Shown: piece after piece, positions 11,426 through 21,708 of the stretch
Layout of the letters: every line of letters begins with the position of its first letter
Position numbering within the stretch: position 1 is the first letter of the stretch
Origin: Hetaerina americana
Lineage: Eukaryota; Arthropoda; Insecta; Odonata; Calopterygidae
Direction: 5' to 3'
Assembly: GCA_022747635.1 (NCBI GenBank)
Contig: JAKTNV010000018.1
Coordinates: 780,001 to 844,000 of the forward strand
Length of the DNA: 64,000 nucleotides
The notes under the pieces: model-generated
Database searches by the model: none
What the model was told of the DNA's origin: nothing
What the model saw: only the letters and a program-made list of their open reading frames with translations
Program-made: the position numbers and the translations under genes

Positions 11426-11813
11426 GTGCAGCCCTATCGCTATGACTCCCGCGATGAAGTTTCATTCTTTTTTTCTACTGAACTTTGCTGACGCGTAGGT
11501 GGTATTAGTTCCTGGGGATTTCAATAGAGATTGTTAGTTTATTATTACTATTATTACTCTTATTATTACGTGACAGTTAAGTAGCGTCACAAACTGTGAC
11601 CATTGTCTGCGTTATATTTATAATTAATCCTTGATGATTAGACTCATTTTTCATTTGTCCTCAGTTTTTCAACCATTTCCGTGCGTTGTTCCTCATATAA
11701 GTATGACATTGAAATTAAGTGTGTAAGTAGATACGTACATATATCACACCAAATATAATAAGACATCATATGAACGAGTATAGGCCTAAAATTAAATAAA
11801 TACACTTATGACT

Positions 11814-11988
11814 CGATGATGAATGAAAACACTTTGCCTTTACACAGAGAATTTTACATTTATTACGACCTAGGTTTCGTTACAGCGTGACGTCTTCAGG
11901 ACCTGAAGATGTTACGCTCTAACTTAACCTATGTCGTAATTTAAAAATAAAATTCTATGTGGAAAAGCAAAGCGTCTCCTTTCATCAT
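11814..11988. repeat. 175-bp imperfect palindrome of two hammerhead-like Penelope ends
   Basis: The sequence is a near-complete inverted repeat centred at 11901 (CTTCAGG-A-CCTGAAG), with arms of 87 bases. The minus-strand arm reads CTGAAGA, then a CGTCAC/GTAACG-like stem, then CGAAACC, which keeps the hammerhead core. The plus-strand arm keeps CTGAAGA and the stem but has TTAACC where GAAACC is expected. Both arms continue into CTATGTCGTAAT-type and AAAATTCTATGTG-type sequence, the kind of flank seen again at 30040-30095. The likely origin is a head-to-head pair of Penelope termini. Confidence 0.55.
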
Positions 11989-12429
11989 GATGGATTTTCA
12001 CCACGTTACGCCTGAAAGAGTTTCCCTCTTTTAAACCATTTGTTTTTCAATAAAATTAAAACTTCTTTGCCGCGGACTATTTTCCTCAAATTCAGCAATT
12101 CTAAATAATCTCAGTAAAATACTCAAAAATATCCAAGGAAACAACTGCATTAATAATTAGTTATTATGCCATTCTGCCTATCATGAAATCCCAAATTTAT
12201 AATTTTCACGAGACTGAGTGAACCATATTTTTCGAATTATTTTTCTTTGAACTCTTTCCTTGAGACGGAGAATATTTTAGCAAGAATCCTAATGTGAATC
12301 ATTGTGTTGGGTGAAAAACACTTTTCGATTTAAAAAAAAATGCAGTTCTTCCGAGCCCAAGGGAGTAGCTTCGTAAACAGTTGCTGCAGATTCGTGCATT
12401 TTCGGGCAAGTCCTTCAAATACATACGCT

Positions 12430-12990
12430 GTGACGTTGTGCTGGGCGCAGCATCACTTGCCAGTTCGAATACGCGCGCCCCTCTCGCGAGCCGTAGAACG
12501 GCGTGGCGCTATCTGTGGGCGCCGACCACGTATGAAAGAAAAAAGAAGAAAACCGAGCGCACCGCGCGCTGAGAGTGCCGGCCAACACGTGGTAAGGAGA
12601 GAGTCCGTTGTGAGACGTCCGAGACAGAAGGTCGTGTGCTATCATCGTCGAGCCACCGAAAGGCTGCGGACACCGGTGGTGCGCGTGCCAGCAACCGACC
12701 TCGCCGTGTGGGCCCCCCGCAGGCCCCGACCGGAACATCGGTGAGCCAGCAGCCGCCATGCCTGCAGCGGCCCGAGATTGGACCGCGACAGCGAGGCGGC
12801 CATCTTCGGCTGCAGCCGAGCTCGGCCACCCAACACCTTGGCCCAGCAGGCGTCGGCGCCGCGCGTCCGGGTTGCTTGGGAGCGCCTACACCTTGCTTGT
12901 GATAATAAATAGTTCATGTTAAATTTACTCCGCGGCGTCCATTTTTATGCGCCTCCTTGCATCCTTCGTGATTTCAGCTGAAGAGCCGCT
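12430..12990 (+). other. GC-rich block, possibly a solo LTR
   Basis: An abrupt GC-rich island in AT-rich surroundings includes TGGCGCTATCTGTGGGCGCC near 12503, a purine tract at 12534-12550, and a polyadenylation-like ATAATAAATAG at 12902. The composition and the late AATAAA resemble a gypsy-type LTR. I could not place convincing TG...CA ends, a second copy, a primer binding site or target duplications. The overlapping arginine-rich frames on both strands have no recognisable domain. It could equally be a CpG-rich regulatory block. Confidence 0.25.
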
Positions 12991-13489
12991 GCCCACCCCA
13001 GGGCACATAAAAGGTGAGCGAGCCCTCCCCTGGGACGAGGAGTGTGATGGGCCAGGTGAGAGCCGAGCGGCGTGAGTCTGCGGCTAGCCATGCGGCTAGC
13101 CTGGCGCCCTCACAACAAGTAGAGTCGCGGCCTTGCCTCGCGATTTCGGGGAATATTTATATAGTATATAAATTAAATATCGCGTCACAACGCATGGTTA
13201 CAATTTTCAGATTGATAAATTTTAAAAGCCATAAAGAAAAAAATCATCTTTCATTTTGAGTGCTCAGACCATACGCAAGTGAAGCCCTATTATTCTTGCG
13301 ATTCCACATTAATCCCCAAAAGCCCATTATCTGGGAATCAATGATATTCATTGCATCGTTTAGGCTCCACGGCAGGTCAAAATTAATGGAGGACCCAGGT
13401 ATGCGCCATCTCGCGGGTTATCACCTCTATGTCACTGGCGGATGACTGGGGGACTGCCAGGTTGCTCTCAGTACTCTGCAGCATTGCAA

Positions 13490-13645
13490 GAGCCGCCTAC
13501 TCATCCAAGCCCACCCCCTAGTCCATTTCCAATTCATCTATTATCTCTCTTCTCCTCACCCCCCCCACCCGCATATCATCATCTCCGCTCTTGCCCTAAG
13601 AACGGCATTCTGATGATGACAGCAGTGCCATCAAAACGTAAAACT
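13490..13645 (+). mobile_element. Penelope-like 3' terminus with hammerhead-like motif
   Basis: A pyrimidine-rich run (13495-13600) leads into CTGATGA at 13610-13616, a degraded stem and CCATCAAAACG at 13629-13639. The same order, C/T-rich untranslated sequence then hammerhead-like core, occurs after the GIY-YIG frame of the Penelope element at 21610-21741. No RT sequence remains upstream. The catalytic GAAA is changed to AAAA, so cleavage is unlikely. Confidence 0.5.
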
Positions 13646-13746
13646 ACATACTATATGCGAATGCACTTCCGTTGTGTTTCTATGTTTTAAAAATCTTTTT
13701 TATTGTTTTTATATATTTATAAGTCTTAGAGTTTTCTATTTCGAAG

Positions 13747-13747
<1 letters not shown>

Positions 13748-13818
<71 letters not shown>
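13748..13818. repeat. (AT)n microsatellite
   Basis: An alternating AT run with one C interruption at 13802. It directly abuts the 5'-truncated end of the RTE element. The isoleucine/tyrosine frames over it are artefacts. Confidence 0.95.
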
Positions 13819-13929
13819 TCTCGCAGCGTCTGACCCCAGTGGGGCGGCCAGTAAGTGATGGTGCCACATTAAAAACACTATTGAGGGAGGCAACGGGAAA
13901 CCACCTCAATTATCATTTCCAAGAAAAAT

Positions 13930-14982
13930 ATGATGGAATATACGGAGATTTTGAGTCCTGGCAACTACGGGGCTCGGCCCAATCGGCTGTGTGTCGTGCC
14001 CGGCAGCGGGGGAAGCAAAGATTCCGCGGTCGTCATCCAACGAAATCCTTGCAAGGGAAAACCAGCAGAAGCAGGACAGAAGACGCAGGAGAAGAAGACT
14101 AAATTAGTTAGAATAGGAACGTGGAATGTTAGGACAATGATGAGGACAGGGAAATTGGAAAATGTTAAGCGAGAGATGGAAAGGGGAAATATAGATATTT
14201 AAGGTCTATGCGAGGTGAGATGGAAAGATAGCGGGGATTACTGGAGTGATCATTATAGAACAATACACAGCGGTGGGGACGATGGCCAGCGAAGGGTTAC
14301 CATAGTATTAAATGAAGAGGTAGGAAGAAAAGTAGTCAGCATAGAGTAGGTAACGGATAGATCATTACTAGTAGAGATAAAAGCAGAACCGACGAATTTG
14401 ATTATTATTCAGGTATACATGCCACCGAGCAACCATAAGGAAAAAGAGGTCGATAGGATACACGATCAGTTAGAGGACATAATCGCATGTGTTCCCGCAG
14501 GGAAATATTTGATAGTGATGGTGGATTGGAATGCTACGGTAGGCGAAGGAAGAGATGGTGATGAGGTGGGGGATTACGGTTTAGGCACGAGGAATGTCCG
14601 CGGGGAGACAGCAGTTGAGATCTGCAGGAGACAGGGGTTAGTCAACACCAACACTTGGTTTAGACACCACAAAAAACGCAGGTATACATGGAATATGCCA
14701 GGTGACTCAGAAAGGTATCAGCTAGATTATATCCTGGTTAGACACAGGTTTAGGAACAGTGTGATAAATTCGCACAGCTTCCCGGGAGCGGATGCGGACT
14801 CTGACCACAATTTAGTTGTTTTGAATTGTAGCGTCCGTTTTAAAAAGATAATACAGGGGCAGCGGGTTAGATCATGGAATGTAGAAGCATTTAATGGATT
14901 GAAAAGGAAGGTGTACCAAGAGACTGTAGAGGAAACCATCGAGGATGGTAAAGGGCTAAGTATTATCGAAGAAAAATGGTAA
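13930..14982 (+). pseudogene. RTE-like LINE endonuclease domain (two internal stops)
   Basis: One continuous frame encodes an apurinic/apyrimidinic-type endonuclease, the enzyme that nicks target DNA before reverse transcription. IGTWNVRTMMRTGKLE (about 14113-14160) is the N-terminal motif with the metal-binding Asn. VYMPPSNHKEKE follows at 14413. The catalytic-region DWNATVGEG lies at about 14524-14550, and LDYILVRHR at 14725. SDHNLV at about 14800 is the terminal Ser-Asp-His motif. TAA at 14200-14202 and TAG at 14347-14349 interrupt the frame without shifting it, and TAA at 14980-14982 ends it early. All key catalytic residues visible are otherwise kept. The stretch from 13930 to about 14100 is leader rather than enzyme. 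Confidence 0.8.
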
Positions 14983-15483
14983 AGTATCAAGAAAGGGTGG
15001 TCGAAAGCCGCACAATACACAATTGGACCCGTAATGCGAAAAGGACTAGGACACCATGGATCACGGATGAGATGATTACAAAGATGGATCAGCGGAGAAA
15101 ATAGAAAAATGTTAATACACAGTTAGGCAAAACGAAGTACAAAGAATTGAACAATAAATTGAGGCAGGCAACAAATAAAGCAAAAGAAGAATGGTGGAAG
15201 ACGCAGTGCGAGGACATGGAAAGTTTGCAGAGGAAGGGTAAAATTTGTGCGCTGTGTAACAAAGTTAAATCCTTATCGGGAATTAAGAAAGGAAGGTCTA
15301 TACGAGCAGTTAGGAATAAAGCGGGTAAGATAATAGTGGACACAGGAAAGATGCAAGAGAGATGGAAGGAATATGTAGAAGAACTATATTGTGAAAAACT
15401 TAGACCAACAAAGTAAGGGCATAGAAAAGCAACATGACGTAGAGGAAGATAGCTTAGGTCCAGGCATAATCGACGATAAGATA

Positions 15484-16040
15484 CAGGGTTCGTCCGGAAA
15501 ATAAGTGTACTGACTACTGATTTTTTCCCGCCGCTCCAGGCGCGCCCAGCACCGCTCTGACGAGCTGCGATTGGAGGGGGGTATGTTGGCAAGCGACGCT
15601 GAAAAAGGCAGTCGGCTCTGAGCTGTGGTGTAGTGAGGAGCTCTGTTAACGCGAACCTCCACGCTCGACCCACGTCACGGAACGCGATGCCGAAGTTTTT
15701 GGAGCAGCGTTATTCCATCAAATTTGCGGTAAAGCTTGGGAAATCGTCTACCGAAACTGTCGGTATGATTAACCAGGCTTACGGGGAGTCAGCCATGTCC
15801 AGAAACATGATCTTTGGGTCGCACAAGATGTTCGTAGAGTGCAGAGAAGAGGTCGACGACGAGTCTTCGAGAGGTTCCCGATGATGCCTTCGCGGGAGCG
15901 TTCCAGGAATGGGAACGCCGCTGGAACAAGTACATCGACTCACAAGGGTCCTATTTTGAGGAATATTAGCTTAAGATATGTAAAAGTGTAATAATTTTTT
16001 TTTCCTGAGCTCAGTACACTTATTTTCCGGACGAACCCTG
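15484..16040 (+). mobile_element. Mariner deletion derivative (557 bp) inside the RTE element
   Basis: Perfect 30-bp terminal inverted repeats (15484-15513 and 16011-16040, starting CAGGGTTCGTCCGGAAAATA) are flanked by TA at 15482-15483 and 16041-16042. This is the classic mariner target duplication. Removing the insert mentally leaves the RTE frame reading through DDKIERALREMK without a break, so the insertion is precise. The interior holds only the start and the very end of a transposase gene. Perfect terminal repeats suggest a fairly recent insertion compared with its host LINE. Confidence 0.93.
15687..15884 (+). pseudogene. Truncated mariner transposase: N-terminal HTH only
   Basis: An open frame of 65 codons starts at ATG 15687 with MPKFLEQRYSIKFAVKLGKS and continues through a helix-turn-helix (TETVGMINQAYGESAMSRN) that in full mariner transposases binds the terminal repeats. 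It ends at TGA 15882-15884. Just downstream (15883-15966), in another frame, the sequence encodes AGAFQEWERRWNKYIDSQG, the extreme C-terminus of the same protein. The catalytic triad region is deleted. If expressed, the product could only bind DNA. I infer a deletion derivative rather than a domesticated gene. Confidence 0.75.
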
Positions 16041-16042
16041 TA

Positions 16043-16648
16043 GAAAGGGCCTTAAGGGAGATGAAACTAAATAAGGCCGTGGGGTGGATAACATTCCCTC
16101 GGAACTATTGAAGTGTTTAGGAATACGTGGGAGGAAGAGACTATATGGGCTAATTCGTAGTATCTATGACGAAATAATCTGGCCGAAAGACTTTGTAAGA
16201 TCAGATTCAGTGCCTATTCCGAAAAAGGTAAAGGCTACAGGACAATGAGTTTGATATCCCACGCAGCTAAAGTTGTTCTCAGGATCATAAACAAAAGGCT
16301 AGAGAATAGGGTAAATTATTACCTAGGGGACGACCAGTTTGGGTTAAGCTAGGGGAGAGGTACGCTTGATGCCATTGCAGTAATGAGATTATTAATCGAG
16401 AGGAATATAGAATACAACCAGGAGGTAATTGCCTGTTTCGTAGATATCGATAAAGCGTTTGATAGAGTGAATTGGGAAAAACTAATGAGTATATTGCAGA
16501 AAATAGGAATAGATTGGAGGGAAAGGAGGCTAATCCGCAACCTGTACATGTCTCAGACTGCTCAGGTGCGGCTGGGGAACGAGGAGTCCGGACGGGCAGT
16601 GTTAGGAAGAGGTGTAAGGCAGGGTTGCCCAATATCACCGTTGCTTTT
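16043..16648 (+). pseudogene. RTE-like reverse transcriptase, N-terminal and palm part
   Basis: From 16043 the RTE frame resumes with ERALREMKLNKAV, then a degraded PSELLKCLG and NKRLENRVNYYLGDDQFG. The open segment 16383-16648 encodes FVDIDKAFDRVNWEKLM, containing the first catalytic Asp block, and GVRQGCPISPLL. This is followed immediately by the antisense LINE insertion at 16649. The continuation FSLYAQEMIKEAW is found at 18261. A frameshift lies near 16080 and a stop near 16350. The FADD-containing core expected beyond the insertion is degraded. Confidence 0.78.
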
Positions 16649-18260
16649 ATTATTATTATTAAAAATATACATGTGCTGATAGACGGTGTCAGGTGGCACA
16701 CAAGTCCCAGATAATCGCAAAAGATAATAGATAAAATCAGACTTCAAAACACAAATCTCTTTTACAAAAACAAGCGAATCCCCATTCCCATTTACATCCA
16801 TTAATCATCAAGAAAATAAGATAAATTTAAAAAAAGCTATTACATATAATACAATATACCACACATCAATCAAATTATTACATATATACCTTACATCTAT
16901 TCTTAAAAGTATTCACTCTGTTAGGAAAAGGCTCAAAAATATATTTGCAGGTAAGGTGTTCCAATCAACAATTGTTTTATTTAGAAAAGCAAATTTTTTT
17001 CTATTTGTTCTCTGTGCCCGGCATTTTATCTTAAATTTGTGATCATTTCTGTCTATAAAATTTGGGTTCCCCGCCTCTTTCCTAAGATCTGCCCAAGCTT
17101 TCTCCCCCTTCAGAATTCGGAACAGTCCACAAAGTCTGCTTACTTCCCTTCTAGTTTTTAGAGGTTCCCAGCCAAGCGTTTCTAGCATGTCAGACACACT
17201 CTCCATCCTCCTATGCTTCCCCAGTACATATCGGGCAGCCTTTCTTTGCACCTTTTCCAGTTTTTTAATATGACCTACTTCATGAGGGTCCCATACAAGA
17301 GAAGCGTACTCTAAAATTGGTCTTACTAGGGTCTGATACGCCTTCTCCTTGGTTGCTCTAACGCTCTCTTTGAGGTTTCTCATCACCCAATGGAGAGTTT
17401 TGAAAGCTTTCTTAAAGATGTACTCCACACTTAGCCCCCACCCTAAGTCCTTAGTTAAATATACGCCTAAGTATTTGCAAGTATCACTTCTAGGAATGAA
17501 ATTTTCTGAGAATTTATATTCCCTATTGTTTCCATTTACCTTGTTGCTAAAAGTGATGGATTTGCATTTGCTAACATTTTTATCCATCTCATTTTTTTGT
17601 CACCCAATCCGCCATTTTATTAATGTCCCTTTGAAGTTTGCCACGGTCTCTGTCATTTTTGACTTTCCTGCAGATAATATAGTCGTCTGCAAAAAGTCTT
17701 ATCTGAGAATTAATATTTACTGAGAGATAATTTATATATATTAAAAACAAGAGCGGACCAAGTACGCTTCCTTGTGGAACTCCGAATGTTACCCTTGTTT
17801 TTTCAGAATACACTTCTCCTAATTTGACCCTTTGTGTTCGATCTTCCATGAAATTTTTGACGTAAGATATTACTCTTCCATCTGTGTGTAGTGGCAATTG
17901 GCCAATCTTAAGCATTAAGCGATCGTGGTCAACTTTGTCAAAGGCTTTTGACACGTCGACTATTACAGCATCCACTTCTATTCCCGCATCCACAGAGTCG
18001 AACATTTCTTGGCAGAACCCTAATAGCTGAGTTTCGCAAGAGTGCCCTTTTCTAAAACCGTATTGGTTACTATACAACCAATTCTCACTCTACCACAAGT
18101 CCCAGAGATAATCAGCCTTTATCTTTTCTAATAGCTTGCATACAACTGATGTCAAGGTTACCGGTCTATAATTATCAACTAGTGCCTTATCTCCTCCTTT
18201 GAAAATTGGCGTAACATATGCCTCCTTCCAAGCATTTGGCAGGGAATAATTGGCAGGGCA
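16649..18260 (-). mobile_element. L2/CR1-like LINE inserted antisense in the RTE element
   Basis: The inserted sequence is flanked by TTTT at 16645-16648 and 18261-18264, and excision restores the RTE frame (PLLFSLY). Read on the minus strand, it is 5'-truncated near 18255. It encodes reverse transcriptase and a C-terminal domain and ends at the left in (AAT)n at about 16650-16662. It is the same family as the intact element at 39316-41082 (compare VDAVIV, GVPQGSVLGPLLFLIY and VQRKAARYVLG). GGCAGGG is duplicated at the 5' junction (18236-18258), a common trace of aberrant 5' joining. Confidence 0.85.
16913..18077 (-). pseudogene. L2/CR1-like reverse transcriptase (frameshifted)
   Basis: Two abutting open frames make one gene with a single shift near 17588. 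The first (18077-17589) has NQYGFRKGHSCETQL, VDAVIVDVSKAFDKVDHDRL (first catalytic Asp), FGVPQGSVLGPLLFLIY and the polymerase box LFADDYII. The second (17587-16913) has CKYLGVYLTKDLGWG, RPILEYASLVWDPHEVGHI, VQRKAARYVLG and FLNKTIVDWNTLP, the C-terminal domain of this LINE group. A second frameshift near 16940 costs the last residues. The catalytic Asp pair is intact. The endonuclease is absent through 5' truncation. The product is not expected to be functional. Confidence 0.85.
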
Positions 18261-18264
18261 TTTT

Positions 18265-19097
18265 CAGCCTGTATGCACAGGAAATGATTAAAGAGGCATG
18301 GGAAGAACTGGAGTAGGAATGAAAGTGGGCGGAGGATTCGTAAATTCAGTTATGCTCTCTAATAACCAAGCTGTAGTTTGTCAGTCAGCCAGGGGGTTGC
18401 AAGCATTGCTGCGTGAATTGGAAATTCAGTGCGAAAGGCATTGGATGAGAATCAATATTAATAAATAAAAGGTAATGCGATATTCTAGAAAGAAAAAGAA
18501 TAAGCTAAACATTAAATTAGGAGGGCAAAAACTAGAAAATGTAGAACAGTTTACGTATCTCAGAAGTATTTTGAACAAACACGGTCAAAGTAGTAGGGAC
18601 GTGAGGAGAAGAATTGCGCTAGGCAAAGAGGCTTTCACAAGGAGGAAGGAGTTGATGACAGGGACGTTGAGTAAGGATATTAAGAAAAGACTCGTAAAAA
18701 CTTTGATTTGGAGCGTAGCTATGTACGGCGCGGAAACGTGGTCATAGAAGCAGGAGGATAGGCGTAGATTGGAGGCTTTTAAAATGTGGGTGTGGAGAAG
18801 AATGGAGAAGGTGAAATGGACCTAGAAGAAAACAAATGAGGAAGTACTTGGTATGGTGGGCGAAGAGAGGGGTTTGTTGGGAGAAATCCTATGGAGGCAG
18901 GAAAAGTGGATGAAGGGGGTGTTGACCGGCAGCGGGATGTTGAAGACTGTGATAGAGAGGAGAATGTTAGGCAAACGAGGAAAGGGAAGGAACTGGATAG
19001 GGATGTTGGACGGGATGAAGGGAGGAAGAAAGTACTCAGAGATGAAGATGGACCTGATAGAGTTGCTCGATTGGTGCTGGATTTTGTATTTTGTTAG
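18265..19097 (+). pseudogene. RTE-like reverse transcriptase C-terminal part
   Basis: The RTE frame continues after the nested LINE with SLYAQEMIKEAWEELE. It then shows GGGFVNSVMLSNNQAVV, where the FADD box should be but is degraded, and QCERHWMRINI. The open stretch 18475-18747 reads VEQFTYLRSILNKHGQSSRDVRRRIA and LIWSVAMYGAETWS, the thumb and C-terminal motifs typical of RTE-type LINEs. RRLEAFKMWVWRRMEKVKW and GMVGEERGLLGEILWRQ follow in shifted frames. The same C-terminus recurs antisense at 32.1 and 55.5 kb. Confidence 0.78.
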
Positions 19098-19164
19098 TAG
19101 TCACAAAATATTTATTTGGTAGTTGTGTCCATCCAAAATCTACCTTAACCGTTATATTACCTTA

Positions 19165-19431
19165 TAAACATATGAATCAACTTTAAGGTCGGTTGGGTAG
19201 GTGATGGTTGAGTTCGCCCAGTACTAAGCCCAACGGCGGGTGAAATTCACACTGTTAGGTTAGGGGGGCCAGTTCCTTTCGCTGTGCCGGTTATGGTTTC
19301 CCGGGAATATCTGGTACCCGAAAATCCCATAGCTTGGGTGGATTTGCAGGTGCCCATAGACTTGTTCAGGAATCCAACCCTTGATCCTTCGGTTATTAGT
19401 CCAACGCTCTACCCCCTGGAATACCACGACT

Positions 19432-19432
<1 letters not shown>
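19165..19432 (-). mobile_element. SINE family A, copy 2
   Basis: Minus-strand copy with its tRNA-like head at the right (box A-like near 19410-19428, degraded box B near 19375) and its tail at 19165-19195. The body keeps CCATAGCTTGGGTGGATTTG and GGTTATGGTTTCCCGGGAA, which match copy 1. It starts within a few bases of the RTE 3' end, so one of the two insertions landed beside the other. Confidence 0.72.

Positions 19433-19501
<69 letters not shown>
19432..19501. repeat. (CA)n-(TA)n compound microsatellite
   Basis: About 23 bases of CA repeat are followed by about 47 bases of TA repeat. They lie between two SINE A copies and abut the tail of the right-hand one. Confidence 0.95.
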
Positions 19502-19502
<1 letters not shown>

Positions 19503-19541
19503 CCATAAGCACAGTAATCAACCTGAAGGTCGGTTTAGTAC
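19502..19541 (-). mobile_element. SINE family A, copy 3 (tail fragment)
   Basis: Only the 3' tail is present: on the plus strand ACCATAAGCACAGTAATCAACC then GAAGGTCGGTTTAGTA. It is cut off at 19541, where Penelope-like sequence begins. Its outer end joins the (TA)n run. Confidence 0.7.
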
Positions 19542-19770
19542 CCTCAATTTCTGCCGAAACCTTCGATGGCGCGCCTTCTGGAAATAACAAAGTAAACCTT
19601 TCAGTAACTTAAAAACCAATCCCGCACTTGACAAATTCCGCCCGGCTTCAACTCATGAGCCAAAACCCCTTCCTAGTAACCATCCTGTCGAAATTTTTAT
19701 ACGTCTCCTTATCAAAAAAGTTTCCAATCAATCCTTCAGAAAACATCTCAGACCGAAAAATAACCTCTCC

Positions 19771-21009
19771 ATGAACGAACGTCATTCCCTAAAAACCCTA
19801 CAGTCCAATCCTAACATCGTTGTTACCTCCGCCGATAAAGGCTCCTCTGTTGTAATTCTAAACACCAATGATTATATTTCCAAAGCCCTCGCTCACCTGA
19901 ACGATACATCCACCTATACCACTCTAACCAAAAACCCAACACAAACTTTCCAAACCGAAATTCGGTCTTTTCTCCTCCACTCCGGACCAGAAGAAGGCCT
20001 CACCTCCCAAGACATATCCCTACTTTCACCCCCAAACCCCAGAACACCCCAGTTTTATCTCCTCCCAAAAATACACAAACCCAACATCCCCTGTCGTCCT
20101 ATAGTTTCCAGTTACAATTCTCCCACCGAAAGAATCTCCGCATTCCTTGACCACCATCTACAACCACTTGTACTCTCCTTGCCCTCCTTCACGAAAGACA
20201 TGTACCACTTCCTCGACCGTCTAAATTCCGTCTCTATTCCCTCCACACCCAACCTAATTATGGCCACCATCGACGTTACCTCACTTTACACTTCTATTCC
20301 CCATGCAGAAGGTTTATCCTCCCTCCGGCATTATCTCTCTCTACGCCCCCTACCCCAGCGCCCCTCAACGGAATTTCTCCTCAATCCTGCCACTTTCGTC
20401 CTAACTAAAAATGCATTCACTTTCCAAAATTGTTTTTACCTACAGACAAAAGGCACAGCGATGGGAACGAGGATGGCACCATCATACGCCAATCTCTTCA
20501 TGGGCCATCTCGAAGAGACTTTCCTGTCACAGCAACCCCTTCAACCTCTTTTCTGGGTCCGCTACATAGACGATATTTTTATTCTCTGGACACATGGCTC
20601 TGATTCTCTCAACAATTTCTTATCCGCCTTAAATTCATCTTTCACTGTTAAGTTCACCTCTTCCATTTCAGACTCCACCATCACCTTTCTTGACACAGAC
20701 ATCTCACTTCAAAACAACAAATTCACTACTTCAGTACACATCAAAGCCACTAACCATCAGCAATACCTAAACCACACAAGCTGTCATCCTCAACACACGA
20801 AACGCTCGATTCCTAACTCTCTCTCTATCCGCGGACACCGAATTTGCAACACCACAGCCACTCTCAACAAATACCTTGCCAATCTACACCTTGCACTCCT
20901 CAAACGCGGTTACCCAGAAAAGTTACTAGGAAATAAAATCCACCGTTCCACCCGACCAAACACACCACACAATAACAAGCCCATATCTGACGCAGGACTC
21001 AACCTTTGA
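19771..21009 (+). pseudogene. Penelope-like reverse transcriptase
   Basis: A 412-codon open frame encodes a Penelope-type RT. Visible motifs are SADKGSSVVIL (residues 20-30), FYLLPKIHKP (95-104), RPIVSSYNSPTE (109-120), IDVTSLYTSIP with the first catalytic Asp (167-177), QTKGTAMGTRMAPSYANLF (225-243), YIDDIF with the Asp pair (265-270) and TFLDTDI (305-311). Penelope RTs are related to telomerase and prime on nicked DNA. The frame continues upstream of the chosen ATG, so the true start is lost. A TGA after residue 412 separates RT from the endonuclease. All catalytic residues seen are intact. Confidence 0.9.
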
Positions 21010-21621
21010 ACCACCTATTACCCCGGATCACACAGACTGAAAACCCTCCTTAAAGAACTGTTTCCAATTTTACATGACAATGACGCGACCTCATCCTTAC
21101 TACCCCAATGCCCATCTATCGCATACAGACGACCCGCCAATCTCAAAAACCTTCTGAGATCCACCAACCCTTTGGCGCCCCCCCGTGACAAATTTCCCAA
21201 TATTTCCCCAACTTGCAACCGCCCCCGATGTAAAACCTGTCCTCTTATTATGCCTACTCCCCTCTCCCTACATCCCCTCATAGCCCCCCCACCTCGTTCC
21301 CACGCTAATTGCCTCTCAAAAAATATTATTTATCTTTTATCATGCAAGCATTGCACTTCCTTTTACATAGGTGAATGCATTACCCCCTTATCCATCCGAA
21401 TGAATAATCACCGGTACTCCTGCAATTCTGCCTCACTCTCTTCTCTTCCTATCCCTTCACACGCCAATTCCCACAACCTTTCATTCGACCAGTGTTTTGC
21501 TCTAAGCATCCTAGAATCCCTACCTGATTCAGCCACCAATATAGAGGTGAGAACTCGTGAATCCGCCTACATATTAGCTTTCCGTTCTTTCAAAATTCCC
21601 ACCCTTAACCGCCATCTTTAA
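21010..21621 (+). pseudogene. Penelope-like GIY-YIG endonuclease domain
   Basis: This lies in the same frame as the RT, just after the TGA at 21007-21009. It starts with YYPGSHRLKTLLKEL and RRPANLKNLLRST, the usual RT-endonuclease linker. Next come a cysteine cluster (CNRPRCKTC), then NIIYLLSCKHC and FYIGE, the two halves of the GIY-YIG signature, with a downstream Arg in LSIRMNNH. The C-terminal helix region reads EVRTRESAYILAFRSFKIPTLN. In intact elements this domain nicks the target DNA. The only obvious lesion is the upstream stop. An internal ATG at 21172 exists but is probably not a true start. Confidence 0.85.
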
Positions 21622-21708
21622 TTTCCCTCCCAGCATTCCCTCCACACCTCCTCTCCACGCCCATAGCTCTTTCCCCTCTCCTCTGCAATAGCATATTTTC
21701 AGTCTCTC

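Larger units (their letters stand above)
13822..19157 (+). mobile_element. RTE-like LINE, copy A (interrupted by two nested insertions)
   Basis: The element comprises a 5' leader (13822-14100), an apurinic-like endonuclease region (14101-14982), a linker, reverse transcriptase motifs split across 16043-16648 and 18265-18760, a C-terminal region and a 3' end at about 19157 (GTGTCCATCCAAAATCTACC ... ATTACCT). A mariner derivative (15484-16040) and an antisense LINE (16649-18260) sit inside it. The leader, linker and 3' end recur at 31.96, 41.6, 44.3, 47.6 and 55.3 kb, which fixes the element's boundaries. In-frame stops and frameshifts make it dead. Confidence 0.82.

Noticed and set aside
11820..11990. 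Simple MITE explanation for the palindrome
   Set aside because: The arms carry hammerhead boxes and Penelope-type flanks shared with 30.05 kb, which a generic MITE would not explain. The MITE reading is kept as the alternative.
12340..12917. Arginine-rich frames on both strands (up to 134 codons)
   Set aside because: Five overlapping frames in a GC-rich block with no domain. More likely LTR or regulatory DNA.
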